From Flavobacterium phragmitis (GTDB lineage: Bacteria > Bacteroidota > Bacteroidia > Flavobacteriales > Flavobacteriaceae): a stretch of DNA of 64,000 nucleotides. How positions within the stretch are numbered: position 1 is the first letter of the stretch; each line of letters opens with the position of its first letter. Below, piece by piece: positions 7,759 to 16,855 of the stretch. The stretch spans positions 356,306 to 420,305 of the forward strand of contig NZ_FOMH01000005.1 of NCBI RefSeq assembly GCF_900112575.1, written 5' to 3'. The notes beneath the pieces are model-generated. The model searched no databases. It worked only from the letters and a program-made list of their open reading frames with translations, and had not been told where the DNA came from. Made by a program: the position numbers and the translations under genes.

Positions 7759-10700
7759 TTAAGATTCTTCGTTGCTTTTATCTTTCTTACGATATACCAA
7801 ATAAAATACTTGTGGTAATACTGTTAGCGATAAAATCATACAGGTTATTAATCCTCCCACAATCATAATAGCTAATGGTTTTTGTACTTCAGAACCCATT
7901 CCTGTTGATAGTGCAGCAGGCAATAATCCTAGAGATCCCATAAGTGCAATCATTACGATTGGTCGGATTCTACTGTGAATTCCGTGTGCAATAGCATCTC
8001 TTAAATGCATTCCGGCACGCATATTTTCCCTAATCATCCCGATGAGGACAATACTGTCAATTGCGCTGACACCAAACAGGATAATAAATCCAATTCCTGC
8101 TGATATCCCGAATACTGTTCCAGTTACCCAAAGCGACAAGAATCCACCAATGAATGCGTAAGGCATTGCAGTTACAGCAATCATAGTATCTTTGAAATTA
8201 CCAAAATTAAAATACAATAAACATAAAATCAATACCAAAACAACAGGAACAATCATCGCTAATTGTTTAGAGGCTCTTTCTTTACTTTCAAATTCTCCAG
8301 CCCATTTAATCACATTTTCCTTAGGAAGTTTTACTTCTGCAACTACTTTTTTCTGTGCTTCTTCAATGGTGCTTCCTAAATCGCGTCCTTCAATATTAAA
8401 TCCTACAGCGATATAACGGCTGTTTCCTTCTCGATAAATAAAAGTTGGGCCTGTTTTGTATTCTACAGTTGCAATTTCTTTCAAAGGCACTTTTTTACCA
8501 TTCATGGTTGGAATCAGGATGCCTTCAATTTTTTCTTTTGAGTCACGATATTCTTTTTCAAAACGTAAAGTGATATCAAAGATTTTTTCCTCATCATAAT
8601 ATTTAGTAGCGGCTTGTCCTCCAATTGTCATTCTAATTACAGCTTGCGCATCGGCTGTTGTTATGGCATATCGAGCCATTTTTTCGTCGTGCAGCTGAAT
8701 TCGTAATTCGGGCAGACCAATATTTTTATAAACATTAATATCCTCGATTCCTCTTACGTCTTTAATTGAGTTGGCCACTTTTCCTGCCATTTCTTCTAGT
8801 TCAAAAAGATCGTTTCCAAAAATTTTGATTGCGAGCGGACTTTTGACACCGGCAACATATTCTTCAACGTTATCTTGAATAGGCTGACTGAAACCAAAGG
8901 CGATTCCCGGATATACATCGAGTATTTTTTTGATTTCGGAAATCAATTCCTCTTTGCTGATATCATGTTTCCATTCGTCTTTATGTTTTAATTCGATATG
9001 AAATTCAATATTAAAAAAACCTGTTGGATCTGTTCCGTCATTAGGTCTTCCCGTTTGTGAAAGGACAAATTTTACTTCTTCAAACTTCCTGATTTTGGCC
9101 TTCATTTCTTTCGTCAACCTTACTGATTCATCAAGATTGATGCTGTTTGGCAATGTTGCTCTTACATAAATAGCTCCTTCATTCAGTTTCGGAATAAATT
9201 CTGAACCGTAAAATGCAAATCGTACACAGCAGATTGCTAATAAAACTAAAAACGCATATATAGTTGTTTTGCGATGTTTGGTACTCCATTGAAACAGCTT
9301 ATACAGATTTTCTCTAAAGAAACGCGAAATCATATTTTCTTTCTCGACAATATTTTTCTTCAACATTACTTTACACATTGCGGGAACATAAGTTAGAGAT
9401 AATATCAATGAACCTAACAATGCATAACCTAGAGTAAAGGCTAGGGGAGAGAACATTTTTCCTTCTACTTTAGTAAAAGAAAAAATAGGCATTAGCGCCA
9501 CGATCAAAATAATTAGTGCAAAGAAAATATAGGTAGCAACACTTCCAACGCTTTTCTTGATAAGCCCCATTTTACTCATGCTGTTAAAACGTTCCATTCC
9601 CACTTTATGCGCTTTCTTTTCGAGGGAAACAAAGACTTGTTCAACAATAACGAGAGTTCCTTCCAGAAGTAATCCAAAATCTAACGCTCCCATCGAAATT
9701 AAATTGGCAGGCAATCCTTGAATTCGCAACATTACAATAGCAAATAAGAACGCAAGCGGAATTACAGAAGCGACAATTAATGACGTTCTCCAGTTGTAAA
9801 GGAATATAAACACAATTAACGACACCAATAAAACGCCTTCAACAAGGTTTTTGGTAACCGTTTTTACGGTTGTATTGACTAATTCTGTACGGTCAATAAA
9901 CGGAACTATTTTTACATTATCCGGTAAAACTCTTTCGTTAAGTTCTTCAAGACGTACTTTTAGTTTCTTGATTACTTCTCCCGGATTTTCACCTCGAAGC
10001 ATTACAACAATACCTTCAACAACATCATCATTTCCGTCTAAACCAACTTGTCCTAGTCTTGGTTTTGCTGAAATGGAAACTTCGGCTACATTTTTTACCA
10101 ATATAGGCGCAGAACCTTTGGTTTCAATTAAAATATTCCCAATGTCTTCGATTTTGTTGATTAATCCAACGCCTCGAACAACGTAAGCCTGATCGCCACG
10201 CTGAATAACATCGCCTCCAACGTTGATATTACTTTTTGAAACGGCTTCGTAAACATCTAATGCCGATAAATTGTAATTCTCTAATTGTGTTGGATTGATT
10301 TTGATTTCGAACATTTTTTCTTCACCGCCAAAACTTACCACATCGGCAACACCTGGAACCGAGATCAATTCTCTTTCGATTACCCAATCCTGAATGGCTT
10401 TGATTTCTTTGATGGGCAAATCACTTTTGATTACATATCGAAATATTTCACCAGTTGCTCCGGAAGGTGGATCGATTTCTACATCGGCCCCTTCCGGAAG
10501 ATCAAGTCCGTTAAGGCGATTTGAAGCATATTGTTGTGCGTAAAAATCTTCGACACCATCGTCAAATAATACGGTTACAACCGATAATCCAAAAAGCGAA
10601 ATAGAGCGTACTTCTGCTTTTTTGGGTATCGTATTCATTTGTTTTGAAATAGGAAGCGTGATGAACTTTTCTACTTCTTCGGCACTTCTTCCTGGCCATT

Positions 10701-10863
10701 GTGTAATGATTCTCGCCCTTGTATTGGTCACATCTGGAAAAGCTTCAATGGGTGTATGAATATAGCTTACGATACCGGCGACTAATAATATAGCGGTCAG
10801 GAAAAAAACGATGAGGGAGTTTTTTAGCGAGAAAGCTACTAAACCTTGTACAAATTTTTTCAT
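7759..10863 (-). CDS. CzcA/CusA-like heavy-metal efflux RND pump
   Basis: This is the proton-driven inner-membrane pump of a metal efflux system, 1034 aa, a normal length for the HME branch. It has a typical HME start (ITLPISKQM, ASNRLNGLDLPEGADVEIDPPSGATGE). Helix 4 reads LDFGLLLEGTLVIVEQV with D395, E401 and E408. In CzcA the equivalent residues are D402, D408 and E415 with the same spacing, so the central aspartate is replaced by glutamate. Helix 1 and the C-terminal hydrophobic repeats are intact. It is the last gene of an operon with the adaptor and outer-membrane factor, behind a two-component system, which fits metal-induced detoxification. The ion (Cu, Zn, Co, Cd or Ni) cannot be read from sequence. 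Confidence 0.92.
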   Translation of the reverse strand: MKKFVQGLVAFSLKNSLIVFFLTAILLVAGIVSYIHTPIEAFPDVTNTRARIITQWPGRSAEEVEKFITLPISKQMNTIPKKAEVRSISLFGLSVVTVLFDDGVEDFYAQQYASNRLNGLDLPEGADVEIDPPSGATGEIFRYVIKSDLPIKEIKAIQDWVIERELISVPGVADVVSFGGEEKMFEIKINPTQLENYNLSALDVYEAVSKSNINVGGDVIQRGDQAYVVRGVGLINKIEDIGNILIETKGSAPILVKNVAEVSISAKPRLGQVGLDGNDDVVEGIVVMLRGENPGEVIKKLKVRLEELNERVLPDNVKIVPFIDRTELVNTTVKTVTKNLVEGVLLVSLIVFIFLYNWRTSLIVASVIPLAFLFAIVMLRIQGLPANLISMGALDFGLLLEGTLVIVEQVFVSLEKKAHKVGMERFNSMSKMGLIKKSVGSVATYIFFALIILIVALMPIFSFTKVEGKMFSPLAFTLGYALLGSLILSLTYVPAMCKVMLKKNIVEKENMISRFFRENLYKLFQWSTKHRKTTIYAFLVLLAICCVRFAFYGSEFIPKLNEGAIYVRATLPNSINLDESVRLTKEMKAKIRKFEEVKFVLSQTGRPNDGTDPTGFFNIEFHIELKHKDEWKHDISKEELISEIKKILDVYPGIAFGFSQPIQDNVEEYVAGVKSPLAIKIFGNDLFELEEMAGKVANSIKDVRGIEDINVYKNIGLPELRIQLHDEKMARYAITTADAQAVIRMTIGGQAATKYYDEEKIFDITLRFEKEYRDSKEKIEGILIPTMNGKKVPLKEIATVEYKTGPTFIYREGNSRYIAVGFNIEGRDLGSTIEEAQKKVVAEVKLPKENVIKWAGEFESKERASKQLAMIVPVVLVLILCLLYFNFGNFKDTMIAVTAMPYAFIGGFLSLWVTGTVFGISAGIGFIILFGVSAIDSIVLIGMIRENMRAGMHLRDAIAHGIHSRIRPIVMIALMGSLGLLPAALSTGMGSEVQKPLAIMIVGGLITCMILSLTVLPQVFYLVYRKKDKSNEES

Positions 10864-10894
10864 GTCTTATTGTGTTTATCCATTTTTAGGATAA

Positions 10895-11983
10895 TTAGTT
10901 TTTTAATCTTTCGTGTATTAAGAGCTGATTTTTGGTAATAACCATTTCACCTTCGTTGACTCCTTTGTCAAAATAAACCCAGTTGTTGTTTTTTATAATC
11001 GGATTAATTTCTCTGGTTTCTATTGTACAGTCATTTTTGTAGATTAAAATATGATCGCGATTGTTGTCAAAAATGACTGCTTTTGCAGGAACGGCGACTA
11101 ATGTTTCGCCACCTAGACTTTTATCAATAATGATATCTGCGGTCATTCCTGGTTTTAGTTTTAAGTTTTTGTTTTCCATTACGATTCTTGCTTTCAAAAC
11201 GTGTTCATCGGCATCAAAAACTTTGGCCATCATTTTTATTTTTCCTTTAAAAATTTCTCCCGGATATGCTGGTGTTGTAACATCTACGGGCATATTTTCA
11301 GAGATGTTTTTTAAATTACTGGTATAAACATTTACCAAAACCCAGATTTCTTTTAGGTCAGAAATGGTAAAAAGGGGTTCGCTACCATCTGTAATCTGCA
11401 TTCCCGGACTTATATTTTTGTCTACGATATAACCTTCTGTTGGTGCTTTTATCTGAAATACAGATCTTTCACTGCTGGCACTGAACATGGCCAGATTGGC
11501 TCTTACGTTTTCAAGCGATGATTTTAAAACATCCAATTCGCTTTGTGCCTGCATTAAATCTTTTTGAGAAGAAATTCCATCTTCAAACATAGATTTAACC
11601 GATTGTAAATTGCGCTGTGCTACCGTAATTTGCGATTGCAATGATTTGCTTTCAGACTGCATACTGTTTAATTCGGTACTTTTTATTTCTGCCAGAACCT
11701 GTCCTTTTCTAACATAATCTCCCAAAGAGAAAGCCGTTTTGGTAATAATGCCTTCAACAAGGCTGTTAAACTGAACGACATTATCACCATTGTAAGTAAT
11801 ATTTCCAGTAAGATTTATTGATTCGCTTACAGGACGTTTTTGTACTGACTCTATTGTAATTTTTTCTTTTAGATCTTTATCAATGCAGAACTTTTCGTCT
11901 TTCGTTTCTTTTACTTCTTCTTTTTTTCCGCATCCATAAACGAGCATTAACCCAAGTATTGGGAATACAATATATTTTTTCAT
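10895..11983 (-). CDS. Metal-efflux RND periplasmic adaptor (CusB/CzcB-like)
   Basis: This is the membrane-fusion partner of the CzcA/CusA-like pump, 362 aa. It starts with a lipoprotein signal, MKKYIVFPILGLMLVYGCGK, with the lipobox cysteine at residue 18. The mature protein shows the two biotinyl-lipoyl halves (LGDYVRKGQVLAEIKS and FQIKAPTEGYIVDKNISPG) around a coiled hairpin (about residues 100-150), then beta-barrel and C-terminal domains (AVPAKAVIFDNNRDHILIY). A single cysteine (FCIDKDL, near residue 33) near the N-terminus might bind metal; that is inference. It begins 30 nt after the outer-membrane factor stop and ends 31 nt before the pump. Confidence 0.9.
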   Translation of the reverse strand: MKKYIVFPILGLMLVYGCGKKEEVKETKDEKFCIDKDLKEKITIESVQKRPVSESINLTGNITYNGDNVVQFNSLVEGIITKTAFSLGDYVRKGQVLAEIKSTELNSMQSESKSLQSQITVAQRNLQSVKSMFEDGISSQKDLMQAQSELDVLKSSLENVRANLAMFSASSERSVFQIKAPTEGYIVDKNISPGMQITDGSEPLFTISDLKEIWVLVNVYTSNLKNISENMPVDVTTPAYPGEIFKGKIKMMAKVFDADEHVLKARIVMENKNLKLKPGMTADIIIDKSLGGETLVAVPAKAVIFDNNRDHILIYKNDCTIETREINPIIKNNNWVYFDKGVNEGEMVITKNQLLIHERLKN

Positions 11984-12013
11984 TTTTGATGTTATTTTTT
12001 ATATAATTAAGTT

Positions 12014-13300
12014 TTAATTGATTTCCTGACCTGAGATATAGCGCAGTTCTTCCAGATTTTTGTTGAGGTCTTTTTTAGCATTAAGAAGGATTGATTTATT
12101 GTCTAAATAGGCATCGACAAAATCCAGAAATTCCAGCATACTGGTGTTTTTCTGCATGAAGTTTTTGCGATAAGCTTCTAGAAGTTTATCCAAATCCTCT
12201 TCGTAATTGGCTTCTACATTTTCGTATAATTTTTTCGTTGCCAATAAATCTTCATAAGATTGCAACACTTCCGATTGTACGCTTAATGTTTTCTCTTCAG
12301 TTAATAATTTTCCCTGATCTACTGCCAGTTTTGCAGCTTTAACATTTCCTTGATTTCTATTAAAAAAAGGAAGATCAAGAGAGAAACCAACTCCTACGAA
12401 ATCATTCATTAAACTCGCTCCGCGGTCATAGCTTACACCAAGGGTAACGTCTGGAGTTCGCATCGCTCTTTCGTATTTGTATTTGTTTTCGTTATAATCG
12501 TTTCCAAGTTTAAGAACTTTCATGTCTGGACGATTTTCTACAGCCGAAGCCATAAGATTTCCTAAGTTGATGTTTTCAATGTTTTTATTATCAGGAACAA
12601 AACCATCATAAGTAAGTTTGATAAAGCTTGCAGCAGGAAGGTTCATTAAAACTTTAAGCTCTTTTTGCAGCGCATTATTGTCTTTTTGTAAATCACTTAT
12701 TTCTTTTAAAAAACCAAGTTCAGTTGCTTTTAATCTAATATATTCACCTTTGCCAACATTGCCTTGTTTTACCTGATTGCTGTAAGCTTTTAGTAAAGTC
12801 TGCATAGACGAAAGTTGTTTTTTGTAAATCGCTGTTTGAGCTTGATTGTATTGAAGTTCCGTTAGATTGCCACGAAATTCAATTTTTAGATTACGCAAAA
12901 AAGTCTTGAAGTATTCTTTGGCAATAGCCGCATTCACTTTTTCCATGGCAATCATCTTTTTGCGTTTTCCGGCAGTCTGAATAAGCTGTTCTAATTCTGC
13001 AGTGACTTGAGATGTTTTACCAAAATTTCCCCATAATGGAGGAAGTTGTTGTGCCGTAGCATTGTTCCAAAGATTGATTTCGCCAATAGTCAGTGTTGGA
13101 TTAGGCCATAATTTTGCCTGAATTACCTGTGCATCGGCAATATCGATGTTTAGTTTTTCGGAAATAAGAGAAATATTCTTTTCCAGAAATAAAGCCTCGG
13201 CTTTTGTTCTAGAAAGAACAATTGTATCGTTTATTGCAGTAAGCTGCGCCACACTTTTGTGTGAAACAATAACAAACAAGGTTAAAAGTATACGTTTCAA
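12014..13300 (-). CDS. Metal-efflux outer-membrane factor (CusC/CzcC-like TolC family)
   Basis: This is the outer-membrane channel of the metal pump, 428 aa. The start is a TTG at 13300: it opens directly into a signal peptide (MKRILLTLFVIVSHKSVAQL), no nearby ATG would keep that signal, and a -7 promoter element lies only 23 bp upstream, leaving a very short leader. Two long alpha-helical repeats typical of the family follow (AKLWPNPTLTIGEINLW, RTPDVTLGVSYDRGASL, GVGFSLDLPFFNRNQGNVKA). There is no lipobox cysteine, unlike the factor at 1-1095. It is first in an outer-membrane factor, adaptor, pump operon. Confidence 0.9.
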   Translation of the reverse strand: MKRILLTLFVIVSHKSVAQLTAINDTIVLSRTKAEALFLEKNISLISEKLNIDIADAQVIQAKLWPNPTLTIGEINLWNNATAQQLPPLWGNFGKTSQVTAELEQLIQTAGKRKKMIAMEKVNAAIAKEYFKTFLRNLKIEFRGNLTELQYNQAQTAIYKKQLSSMQTLLKAYSNQVKQGNVGKGEYIRLKATELGFLKEISDLQKDNNALQKELKVLMNLPAASFIKLTYDGFVPDNKNIENINLGNLMASAVENRPDMKVLKLGNDYNENKYKYERAMRTPDVTLGVSYDRGASLMNDFVGVGFSLDLPFFNRNQGNVKAAKLAVDQGKLLTEEKTLSVQSEVLQSYEDLLATKKLYENVEANYEEDLDKLLEAYRKNFMQKNTSMLEFLDFVDAYLDNKSILLNAKKDLNKNLEELRYISGQEIN

Positions 13301-13322
13301 ATTAAGTAGTTTAAATATCCTG

Positions 13323-13402
13323 CAAAGTTATCTGCGGTATATTAGCCACTAATTTGATGTATATTATAAGGCGGTTAGAGCTGGATTAGAAAACGATTAG
13401 AG
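13323..13402 (-). promoter_or_regulatory. Metal-efflux operon promoter with triple 11-bp direct repeat
   Basis: CAAAGTTA at 13323-13330 is TAACTTTG on the minus strand, matching TAnnTTTG. Upstream of it, overlapping the 3' end of the kinase gene, GGTTAGA, GATTAGA and GATTAGA occur with TTAG at 13375, 13386 and 13397, exactly 11 bp apart. OmpR-type regulators bind direct repeats with this period, so this is a good candidate site for the response regulator encoded just upstream. Confidence 0.6.
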
Positions 13403-14755
13403 TGGCGGAAACTCTAATGTTACCGTTGTTCCCTGATCTTTTTTGGAAGTAATGGTAAAGTTTATATTGTTTTGTTTAAAGATAATATTGGCCAATGAAA
13501 GTCCAACGCCACTGCCTTTTATATCTTTTACATTTTTGCCTCTGTAAAAAGTTTGTTTGATAAATAATAAATCGTCTTCGCTGATTCCGGTTCCGCGGTC
13601 TTCGATTATAATTTTAAGTTGATTATCTTGCTGAAGCAGACTTATTTTAATCGGGTTTCCGTTAGAATATTTGACAGCATTTTCGATAATATTATACAAA
13701 GCAATTTTAATTTCGTTGTTGTTTCCTTTTATAGAAAGCAATTTGTCATTTTCAACTTCAAGGACAATTTGTATCGGTGACCTTTTGAGTTCATAAATAT
13801 CTGGTAATTGATCGTTTATGTCCCAAAGTAATTCATCGACTCTAAAAATTTCATTGAGTTCTGTATTGTTTCGAAGCCCCGAAAGCATCATGAGTGTATT
13901 CAAAGTATCTTCTATCTGATAGACGTTTTCTAATACTTTCTCAGACATTTCTCTGTATTCTGTACTTGTTCTGTCTTTTTGAGCAAATACTTCAAGATTT
14001 CCTGAAATTGCGGTTAAAGGTGTTTTGAATTCATGCGAAACATAATTGATAAAATTCTTCTGAATGACAAAGGTGTCTGATAATCTGTTGAATAAGTTAT
14101 TGTAAGTTGCTACAAGTTCCTGAATGTCATCTTTCGTATCGGGAATAACGATTTGCCGATGGAGAGATGAAGCCTGAATTTCATTTACCTGATCGATGAT
14201 ATTTTTTATTGGACTGTAAGCCAAATTAGAAAGAACACGGCTTACAATATAAATAGTTATTAATCCAATGATTAAGACCATAATCATAATAATCTGCAGT
14301 CTATCGGTCATGGTTTTGAATTCGACATCGTTCTTTTTTACAAAAACAACAAAATCTCCTTGATTGTCATGGTAATAACTTCCGAAATAGAAATGATGCT
14401 TTGATTTAAAGCTTAATTTTCGGTTTTTTCGAATATAATCAAGTCTTTCACGATTTATATTGTTATCTGAAGTTTTGTCTCCATAAACAATTTGATTTCG
14501 TTTATCATAAACCCGCGTAATGATTTCTACCGAATTTTCTCTGAATTGCTGTCCAATTAACAAATGCTGATTATCTGGTAATTCATCTTTTTCCAGATAA
14601 AAAATACCCGTTAAAAGACATGTTTTTTGAAGCTCATTATAAACAATTTTTTCAGAATATGTATAGAATGAAAGATAGGTTATAATAGAAGCAATGACAA
14701 ATACAACGCTAAAAGTCAAAGAAGATATTAGAGTAAATCGATTACGTATTCTCAT
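13397..14755 (-). CDS. Sensor histidine kinase (CusS/CzcS-like)
   Basis: This is a membrane sensor kinase of 452 aa. It has two transmembrane helices (about residues 10-32 and 153-172) around a ~120-aa periplasmic sensor domain, followed by a HAMP-like linker (about 173-230). The dimerization box is FINYVSHEFKTPLTAISGN with phosphoacceptor His241. N, G1 and G2 boxes follow (NIIENAVKYSNG, IEDRGTGISEDD, GSGVGLSLANII). The periplasmic part contains paired histidines (FKSKHHFYFG) that could bind metal; that is inference. The gene starts 2 nt after the response regulator stop, and the efflux operon follows 97 nt downstream, so it most likely senses the exported ion. Confidence 0.92.
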   Translation of the reverse strand: MRIRNRFTLISSLTFSVVFVIASIITYLSFYTYSEKIVYNELQKTCLLTGIFYLEKDELPDNQHLLIGQQFRENSVEIITRVYDKRNQIVYGDKTSDNNINRERLDYIRKNRKLSFKSKHHFYFGSYYHDNQGDFVVFVKKNDVEFKTMTDRLQIIMIMVLIIGLITIYIVSRVLSNLAYSPIKNIIDQVNEIQASSLHRQIVIPDTKDDIQELVATYNNLFNRLSDTFVIQKNFINYVSHEFKTPLTAISGNLEVFAQKDRTSTEYREMSEKVLENVYQIEDTLNTLMMLSGLRNNTELNEIFRVDELLWDINDQLPDIYELKRSPIQIVLEVENDKLLSIKGNNNEIKIALYNIIENAVKYSNGNPIKISLLQQDNQLKIIIEDRGTGISEDDLLFIKQTFYRGKNVKDIKGSGVGLSLANIIFKQNNINFTITSKKDQGTTVTLEFPPL

Positions 14756-14757
14756 GA

Positions 14758-15429
14758 TTATTCTTTAAGCATATATCCTGTACCTTTTATGGTATGAATA
14801 AATTTATGATTACGCTCAATTTTGTTTCTCAGATACGACACATAAACATCAACCACATTGGTGTTATTGTCGTAATTAATTCCCCAAACAGCTTTTAATA
14901 TCTGGGTTCTTGAAATGACCTTATTTCGGTTTTCCAATAAAAAAAGCAGGAGTTTATATTCTCTCGGAGACAAATCGATCAATTCATTATTTTCGGTAAC
15001 CTTATGTTCTTCAGGATTTATAGTTAAACTTCCTAAATTATACAAAGTTGCTGCTTTGTCGTAGTTAAATTTTGTTCGTCTTGTTAAGGCATTAACTCTC
15101 GAAATCAATTCTTTAAAATGAAAAGGCTTAACCAAATAATCATCTGCGCCAGAATCTAATGCATTAACCTTATCATCGGTGTCGCTCAAGGCGCTGAGCA
15201 TTAAAATCGGTGTATGATTTTTTTTAAAACGCATTAATTTAGTTAATTGAATACCGTCTATTCCAGGAAGCATAATATCCATTAAAATAATATCCCAAAT
15301 ATCATGTTGGATAAGATCTCTGGCAATTTCTCCAGTCTCAGCAAGATGAACAGTAAAATTATTTTCTTCTAATCCTTTTACTATAAAATCGCTGATGCGC
15401 TTATCATCTTCAATAAGTAAAACATTCAT
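14758..15429 (-). CDS. OmpR-family response regulator (CusR/CzcR-like)
   Basis: This is a 223-aa two-domain regulator. The receiver domain has the acidic pair in LLIEDDK (residues 7-9), phosphoacceptor D51 in ILMDIMLPG, T/S position in MLSAL and K101 in DDYLVKPF. The C-terminal winged helix contains the usual LSPREYKLLLFLLENRNKVI and VDVYVSYLRNKI segments and ends IHTIKGTGYMLKE. It lies upstream of its kinase and of the metal-efflux operon, all on one strand. Three 11-bp-spaced repeats before the efflux operon are the likely target. Confidence 0.93.
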   Translation of the reverse strand: MNVLLIEDDKRISDFIVKGLEENNFTVHLAETGEIARDLIQHDIWDIILMDIMLPGIDGIQLTKLMRFKKNHTPILMLSALSDTDDKVNALDSGADDYLVKPFHFKELISRVNALTRRTKFNYDKAATLYNLGSLTINPEEHKVTENNELIDLSPREYKLLLFLLENRNKVISRTQILKAVWGINYDNNTNVVDVYVSYLRNKIERNHKFIHTIKGTGYMLKE

Positions 15430-15774
15430 AAATGGTAAATTATAATGGTTGCTGTTTTGACTAAAACCGAAATGTGATAATCAAATTTTTAGATAAATTG
15501 TTTCGATAAAGATTCCCAAAAATAACATTTAATAAGTGAAGGAGATGTTAAATTGGAAAAATTGTAACATAACGACTTTTCCTTGCAGTAGATTTTTAGG
15601 AGTAATGAACTAAAGAAAAGCTATCGTTGACCAGTACAAGCGCCACAATTTGGCCAGGCTGAGAGAAGTTGAAGCCACACATCTAAATATTTGATTTTTA
15701 CGAAGTGTCTTTATAACAAAAACATGAATGCAATTAGCTGTATCGATATTTTTCGTAACATTACAAGAAAAAAA
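15430..15774. other. Divergent intergenic region, nothing recognised
   Basis: This 345-bp gap separates the response regulator from the cupin gene. I saw no gene, repeat copy or exact TAnnTTTG element that can be assigned. The frame in front of the cupin is open to a TTG at 15691 but has no signal-peptide logic. A short GC-richer patch around 15630-15680 (GCCACAATTTGGCCAGGCTG) stands out but matches nothing I know. Confidence 0.4.
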
Positions 15775-16212
15775 ATGAAGACACTAACTACTATAAAAAC
15801 CACAGTCGCAGTTTTATTCTTCCAGCAGATTGCCTTTTCTCAGGAAACCAAAAAAGAAACTACACCGCCACAATACACAATCGAAAACTGTGTCAACCAT
15901 TTTGAAATAGACAAAGCAAAGAAAACCAAAGTCGGGTATCAATATTGGTTTGCCGATAAGGATTTCACTCAGGAAAATACTTTAAAAATGAGTATCGTTG
16001 AACCAGGAAAATCTACCCATGCGCCACATCATCATCCTGAGGAAGAATTTTTCTACATCCTAGAAGGCACAGCCGAATTCTTTTTAAACGGAAAAACCGT
16101 GACCGCTGGCCCAAATACCAGTTTTTATTGCCCGCCAAATGCGGAACACGGAATTAGTAATGCGGGAAAGACGGATTTAAAATATTTGGTGATTAAGAAG
16201 GATTTGAGGTAA
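15775..16212 (+). CDS. Secreted small cupin-domain protein
   Basis: This is a 145-aa protein from the ATG at 15775. That start gives a signal peptide (MKTLTTIKTTVAVLFFQQIA, then FSQE); the frame extends upstream to a TTG at 15691 but that would bury the signal. The single cupin barrel shows motif 1 as HAPHHHPEEEFFYILEG, with clustered histidines and a glutamate for metal, and motif 2 near YCPPNAEHGISN. Small cupins bind a metal and often a small ligand; the reaction is unknown. It is transcribed away from the metal-responsive two-component system, but no shared site was identified. Confidence 0.75.
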   Translation: MKTLTTIKTTVAVLFFQQIAFSQETKKETTPPQYTIENCVNHFEIDKAKKTKVGYQYWFADKDFTQENTLKMSIVEPGKSTHAPHHHPEEEFFYILEGTAEFFLNGKTVTAGPNTSFYCPPNAEHGISNAGKTDLKYLVIKKDLR

Positions 16213-16229
16213 GCGTTCTTCTCATGTAT

Positions 16230-16700
16230 TTATTCTTCTTCTTCTTCTAAAACCACATTACGCGACTTTCTAAAATAATTTATCAAAAGTCCAATAAAAC
16301 TTGATACTAAGTTAAGTAGAAGCATGCATAAAAAGTATTCAAGTTCTAAGGCATTTTTACCAATAACCAAATCTAATCTTTTAGATAAAACGGGCTGATA
16401 ATTATAGAATTGCCAATTTTCATAATTGGTAAATTCATAGTAATGAATTTTTATTGTTCGAAGTAACAAAACTGCTGGAATAAAAAGCAGCACTGAAACT
16501 ATTATAGAAAGCTTATTGTTGATGTAATTAATGATGAAGCATAAAATCAAATTCATCAAAACACTCAGAATGAGGAAGAAGATTGCTAATTCTTTTAAAA
16601 GAGGATAAGAACTAAGACATCCGAATATTGTTAAAAGGATTATTATGCTAGTACTAATAATAAATGAAGTTTTTAAGTTTTGTATCATTTTTTCATTCAA
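16230..16700 (-). CDS. Small integral membrane protein, function unknown
   Basis: This 156-aa protein has four predicted membrane helices (about residues 11-28, 33-55, 62-80 and 120-145) and ends in an acidic tail, VVLEEEEE. A short loop with KIHYYEFTNYENWQFYNYQP lies between helices 3 and 4. No family is recognised. It is convergent with the cupin gene, only 17 nt apart, with no clear terminator between them. Its start at 16700 gives a short charged N-terminus before the first helix. Confidence 0.7.
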   Translation of the reverse strand: MNEKMIQNLKTSFIISTSIIILLTIFGCLSSYPLLKELAIFFLILSVLMNLILCFIINYINNKLSIIVSVLLFIPAVLLLRTIKIHYYEFTNYENWQFYNYQPVLSKRLDLVIGKNALELEYFLCMLLLNLVSSFIGLLINYFRKSRNVVLEEEEE

Positions 16701-16855
16701 TTTTTTTGAAAGTAAGCAAGCTGATTTTATTTAGAATAACTTTCATAAATCTGTAATATAGAATTATAAATCATATCTCGTATTTACAGGTTTTCCAATA
16801 AATAATGAGTTTGTAAACTGCTATGAAGAATAATATGTAAATTAAATCCAATAGT

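Noticed and set aside
15620..15690. Possible TPP-like riboswitch core (GCTGAGA) upstream of the cupin
   Set aside because: The remaining TPP elements and paired arms are missing.
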